A DNA stretch of 64,000 nucleotides from Corynebacterium yonathiae (GTDB taxonomy: Bacteria; Actinomycetota; Actinomycetes; Mycobacteriales; Mycobacteriaceae). How positions within the stretch are numbered: the stretch's first letter is position 1; each line of letters starts with the position of its first letter. The notes beneath the pieces are model-generated. The model had not been told where the DNA came from. It was given only the letters and a program-made list of their open reading frames with translations, and ran no database searches. Positions 62,084 to 64,000 of this stretch are shown here, in pieces. Location of the stretch: positions 25,670 through 89,669 of the forward strand of contig NZ_JAKOPM010000010.1 of assembly GCF_022288805.1 (NCBI RefSeq), given 5' to 3'. Position numbers and translations under genes: made by a program.

Positions 62084-62177
62084 CCCGTGAGCGCGAAGGG
62101 GACAGTACCTCCGTCGCGCTCACGGGGAACGGTATCAGAGAAAACCCGCCGTCCGTGGCGAGCGCGAAGGGCGGGGT
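62084..62177. repeat. Dispersed palindromic repeat, copy d (three arms)
   Basis: CCCCGTGAGCGCGA (62084-62097) and TCGCGCTCACGGGG (62113-62126) form a perfect 14-bp inverted repeat with 15 bp between. A third arm, GGCGAGCGCGAAGGGCGGGG, lies at 62158-62177. It sits between convergent genes, right after a terminator. Confidence 0.72.
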
Positions 62178-62194
62178 GAGGTGCCGGAGTGAAA

Positions 62195-62692
62195 CTAATC
62201 TTCTAACTCGGCATCGAGGCGGGCTTGGTCGCGGCGGTGCTGGCGGCGACGGTAGAAAGGGGTGAGGGCGAGGGCGGCGATGGCGCCGACTGCGGTACCG
62301 ATGAGGTAGGCGGCGGGGTTGTGGCCGTCGGCAGGCGCGTAGGCGTTATAGGCAATGCCTGTGAACATTACTATAAGCGGGATGAGGTAGACGGCGATAG
62401 CTGCCCAATTGCGGCCGACTAGCGGGGCGGCCACGTGCTTGCGCATCCAAACAGAACCGATGGCGTTGCCCAAGTTGGACGGCACGATCGCAAGAAGGCT
62501 CAGCATGCACAATTGGCCGGGAAGGGCCCAGGCCAGAATCGCGGCGACAACGAGTTCGAGGAACGGGATTGAGGTCATTCCGATTACGCAGGCCTTATAA
62601 AGCGTGTCGCGTTCGAATTCATCGCGGGTCGCGCGCTCGATTTCATTGAGGGAGTAATTGGCGATGGCGTTAATCATGTTGTTCAGCTCCAA
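62195..62692 (-). CDS. Small membrane protein paired with an HTH regulator
   Basis: A 165-residue protein with four predicted helices (MTSIPFLELVVAAILAWALPG; MLSLLAIVPSNLGNAIG; AAIAVYLIPLIVMFTGIAY; AYLIGTAVGAIAALALTPFY) and a charged C-terminus. An HTH-regulator gene lies immediately upstream; the starts at 62692 or 62677 both overlap it, so translation is coupled. This pairing of a small XRE-type regulator with a membrane protein is common in Gram-positives. I do not know the function. Confidence 0.75.
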   Translation of the reverse strand: MELNNMINAIANYSLNEIERATRDEFERDTLYKACVIGMTSIPFLELVVAAILAWALPGQLCMLSLLAIVPSNLGNAIGSVWMRKHVAAPLVGRNWAAIAVYLIPLIVMFTGIAYNAYAPADGHNPAAYLIGTAVGAIAALALTPFYRRRQHRRDQARLDAELED

Positions 62693-62879
62693 AAATTTCT
62701 TCGACGGTTTTTCCTAGTTCATGGCAAATATCTAGCGCGAGGTGCACGGAAGGTGAGTAGTTGCCGCGTTCGATATTGGCGATGGTTTGGCGGGAGACGC
62801 CAACTCTTCTGGCGAGTTCGGCTTGTGACAATTCGAGCCAGCGGCGCCATTTGCGGACCATGTTGGGGTGCTCGGCCAT
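62670..62879 (-). CDS. Small XRE-family HTH transcriptional regulator
   Basis: A 69-residue Cro/CI-like protein consisting almost only of the HTH: VRKWRRWLELSQAELARRVGVSRQTIANIERGNYSPSVHLALDICHELGKTVEEIF. It belongs to the small YozG-type regulators. Likely controls its own operon with the membrane protein downstream; no operator could be identified. Confidence 0.88.
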   Translation of the reverse strand: MAEHPNMVRKWRRWLELSQAELARRVGVSRQTIANIERGNYSPSVHLALDICHELGKTVEEIFGAEQHD

Positions 62880-62948
62880 CTGGTCTCCTTTACGGGCTGT
62901 CGTTCTTGCATGACTGAGTGTAAAGAATTGTTGTCACTAGGGCAAGAG

Positions 62949-63794
62949 TTATACGCACAGGTGCCACTGCCAATAGGGCGCAGTGGCTGAAGTCGGGAGC
63001 TGCGGAGTACCGCCTTTTAGTACTTCAAGTGTGGCTTTGATGAGCAAGACGGCTTGGCTGAGGTGGTGGATGATGTCATCTGCAGTAAAACGCAAAACGG
63101 TATAACCGTGGGCCACGGCCGCGTTCTGTTTGGAGCGATCAGCCTGAAAAGCCACACTGTGCTTGTGGTATTCCCAGCCGTCGACTTCCACCAGTAGCTT
63201 GCCAATCTTCAGGTCAAAGCGGTAGCCGGCGATAAGAACATTGTGCTTGGGGTAGATTCCTTCTGCGCGCAGCTGCCTGCTTAGTGTGCGTTCCGGCGGG
63301 CTATCTGCGCCTATAGCAGCGTGTCGTATCGTCTCTTTTAGAGGCTTCGGGATGCGCCTCATTCGTCGGCGGTCCTCTTCTAGACGGTTGGGGCCGTATT
63401 TTCCTTGGTAGTGTTCTTCCAATAACGGCCTGCACGCACGCGAAATTTTGCGCGCAGCCCATAGCGGTTGCACCACCGGTAGGCCATTGACCTTGTGTGT
63501 GGCCCGGAGACGCGAGTGTGAAACGCGGAAGCATTTTCCCTTCAAGGTGCGGGGTCCCTCCGCTTCCAATGGAAATGTTAGCTGCCGGCCGAGATAAATC
63601 TCCTGCGCGGTCTTTCCCGTGAAATGGATGCGGCTGAGCCCATGTGCCAAGGCACGCGCCACCGCCTGGGGCGTCCCCGTATCGGTATAGATCCCCCGAT
63701 GTACGCGATACAGGCTCCCCTCGCGTACCTTGCGGCGAATTGCATCCTTGTTCAAACCTTGCTCGCGCAGTTCCGCGGTTGTCCATTCCCCCAT
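62949..63794 (-). CDS. DUF559 nuclease-like protein with AbiEi-type N-terminal region
   Basis: A 281-residue protein. The N-terminal 60 residues (GEWTTAELREQGLNKDAIRRKVREGSLYRVHRGIYTD) look like the winged-helix domain of AbiEi-type antitoxins. The C-terminal region (RQLRAEGIYPKHNVLIAGYRFDLKIGKLLVEVDGWEYHKH, then GYTVLRFTADDI) is a DUF559/Vsr-like endonuclease fold with the expected D...E-x-D-G motif. Such fusions are frequent and multicopy in corynebacteria; function is unknown, possibly defence or mobile-element related. ATG 63794 chosen; a GTG at 63836 is possible. Confidence 0.78.
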   Translation of the reverse strand: MGEWTTAELREQGLNKDAIRRKVREGSLYRVHRGIYTDTGTPQAVARALAHGLSRIHFTGKTAQEIYLGRQLTFPLEAEGPRTLKGKCFRVSHSRLRATHKVNGLPVVQPLWAARKISRACRPLLEEHYQGKYGPNRLEEDRRRMRRIPKPLKETIRHAAIGADSPPERTLSRQLRAEGIYPKHNVLIAGYRFDLKIGKLLVEVDGWEYHKHSVAFQADRSKQNAAVAHGYTVLRFTADDIIHHLSQAVLLIKATLEVLKGGTPQLPTSATAPYWQWHLCV

Positions 63795-63923
63795 GGGATT
63801 AAACGTAAACAGCTGTAGTGCGTGGTGGCTACGCACCCCGGTGCAGCCTGTGGATAATTCAGGGGAGAGGACCTATTTTCCGCCGCTGGGTATGGATCGC
63901 TGTGGATAACCGCCCCACGCGCC

Positions 63924-64000
63924 TGAACTGGCCCCCGAAAGTTGGACTGGTTTAATTCTAGGCGGTTAGGGCTTCAAGGGTCTGATTTCGATATTGCATC
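63924..64000 (-). mobile_element. End of an IS3-family insertion sequence (cut by window edge)
   Basis: The end sequence TGAACTGGCCCCCGAAAGTTGG is typical of IS3-family (IS150-like) termini (22-nt motif at 63924; key block CCCCCGAAAGTTGG). On the minus strand, the last codons of an ORFB transposase read MQYRNQTLEALTA and stop at 63958. The rest of the element is outside the window. Confidence 0.75.
63958..64000 (-). CDS. IS3-family transposase ORFB, C-terminal end (partial)
   Basis: Fourteen codons are visible on the minus strand, ending QYRNQTLEALTA and a TAG stop. This matches the usual LTP-x-QYR C-terminus of IS3-family integrase-type transposases. The catalytic DDE domain lies beyond the window, so intactness cannot be judged. 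Confidence 0.7.
   Translation of the reverse strand, partial: MQYRNQTLEALTA

Noticed and set aside
1..64000. CRISPR arrays, rRNA operons and prophage modules
   Set aside because: No regularly spaced repeats, rRNA sequence or phage structural genes were seen.

Overview
The window is chromosomal DNA from a Corynebacterium. Gene content and order match conserved Corynebacterium/Mycobacterium blocks: greA-DUF4307-mca-uppS-coaA-glyA, fumC-glpX-DUF4245-xseB-xseA-ispH, and typA-lpqW-mshB-fdxC-dapC. Mycothiol enzymes (Mca, MshB), an LGFP-type lipoprotein and an LpqW-like lipoprotein fit this. The species cannot be fixed from the sequence; a skin or mucosal corynebacterium carrying a selenocysteine formate dehydrogenase is likely.

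Layout. 1-9.3 kb: core genes (greA fragment, mca, uppS, coaA, glyA, a DUF5997 / HTH-less LysR-like pair, an LGFP lipoprotein, phoH2, a GNAT acetyltransferase). 9.3-13 kb: a decayed CAP-domain pseudogene, a small coding remnant, and a TetR-MFS efflux operon with a palindromic operator. 13-24.6 kb: fumC, glpX, xseBA, ispH, rmuC, an AI-2E family exporter, ychF and a DJ-1 protein. 24.6-29.9 kb: a CDF metal exporter behind a yybP-ykoY (manganese) riboswitch, a PRC-barrel/DUF2382 protein, a dicarboxylate/amino-acid symporter and a thermonuclease-like protein.

30.0-35.8 kb is accessory: two apparently identical IS110-family elements in the same orientation bracket a manganese ABC-transporter operon (ATPase plus a permease fused to its binding protein) with a MntR-like operator. 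Both IS copies carry a noncoding 5' end with the architecture of a bridge RNA. Its donor guides match the element's own ends, and one target guide matches the flank of copy 2.

36-47 kb is a complete selenocysteine module: formate dehydrogenase alpha subunit with an in-frame UGA followed by a bSECIS-like hairpin, its iron-sulfur and membrane subunits, selD, tRNA-Sec, selA and selB. The tRNA sits in the apparent leader of selAB. 47-62 kb returns to core genes (BCCT and ZIP transporters, DUF808, DUF402, typA, GPP34, lpqW, mshB, fdxC, dapC, an RluA-like synthase, GtrA). The right edge (62-64 kb) holds a small HTH/membrane-protein pair, a DUF559 protein and the end of an IS3-family element.

Themes that connect genes: manganese balance (MntR-like site on uptake, riboswitch on export, a ZIP gene with a Zur-like site), formate oxidation tied to its own selenium decoding machinery, and mycothiol metabolism at both ends. 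Short palindromic intergenic repeats built on GTGAGCGCGAAGGG occur at four places, two of them beside the IS110 copies.
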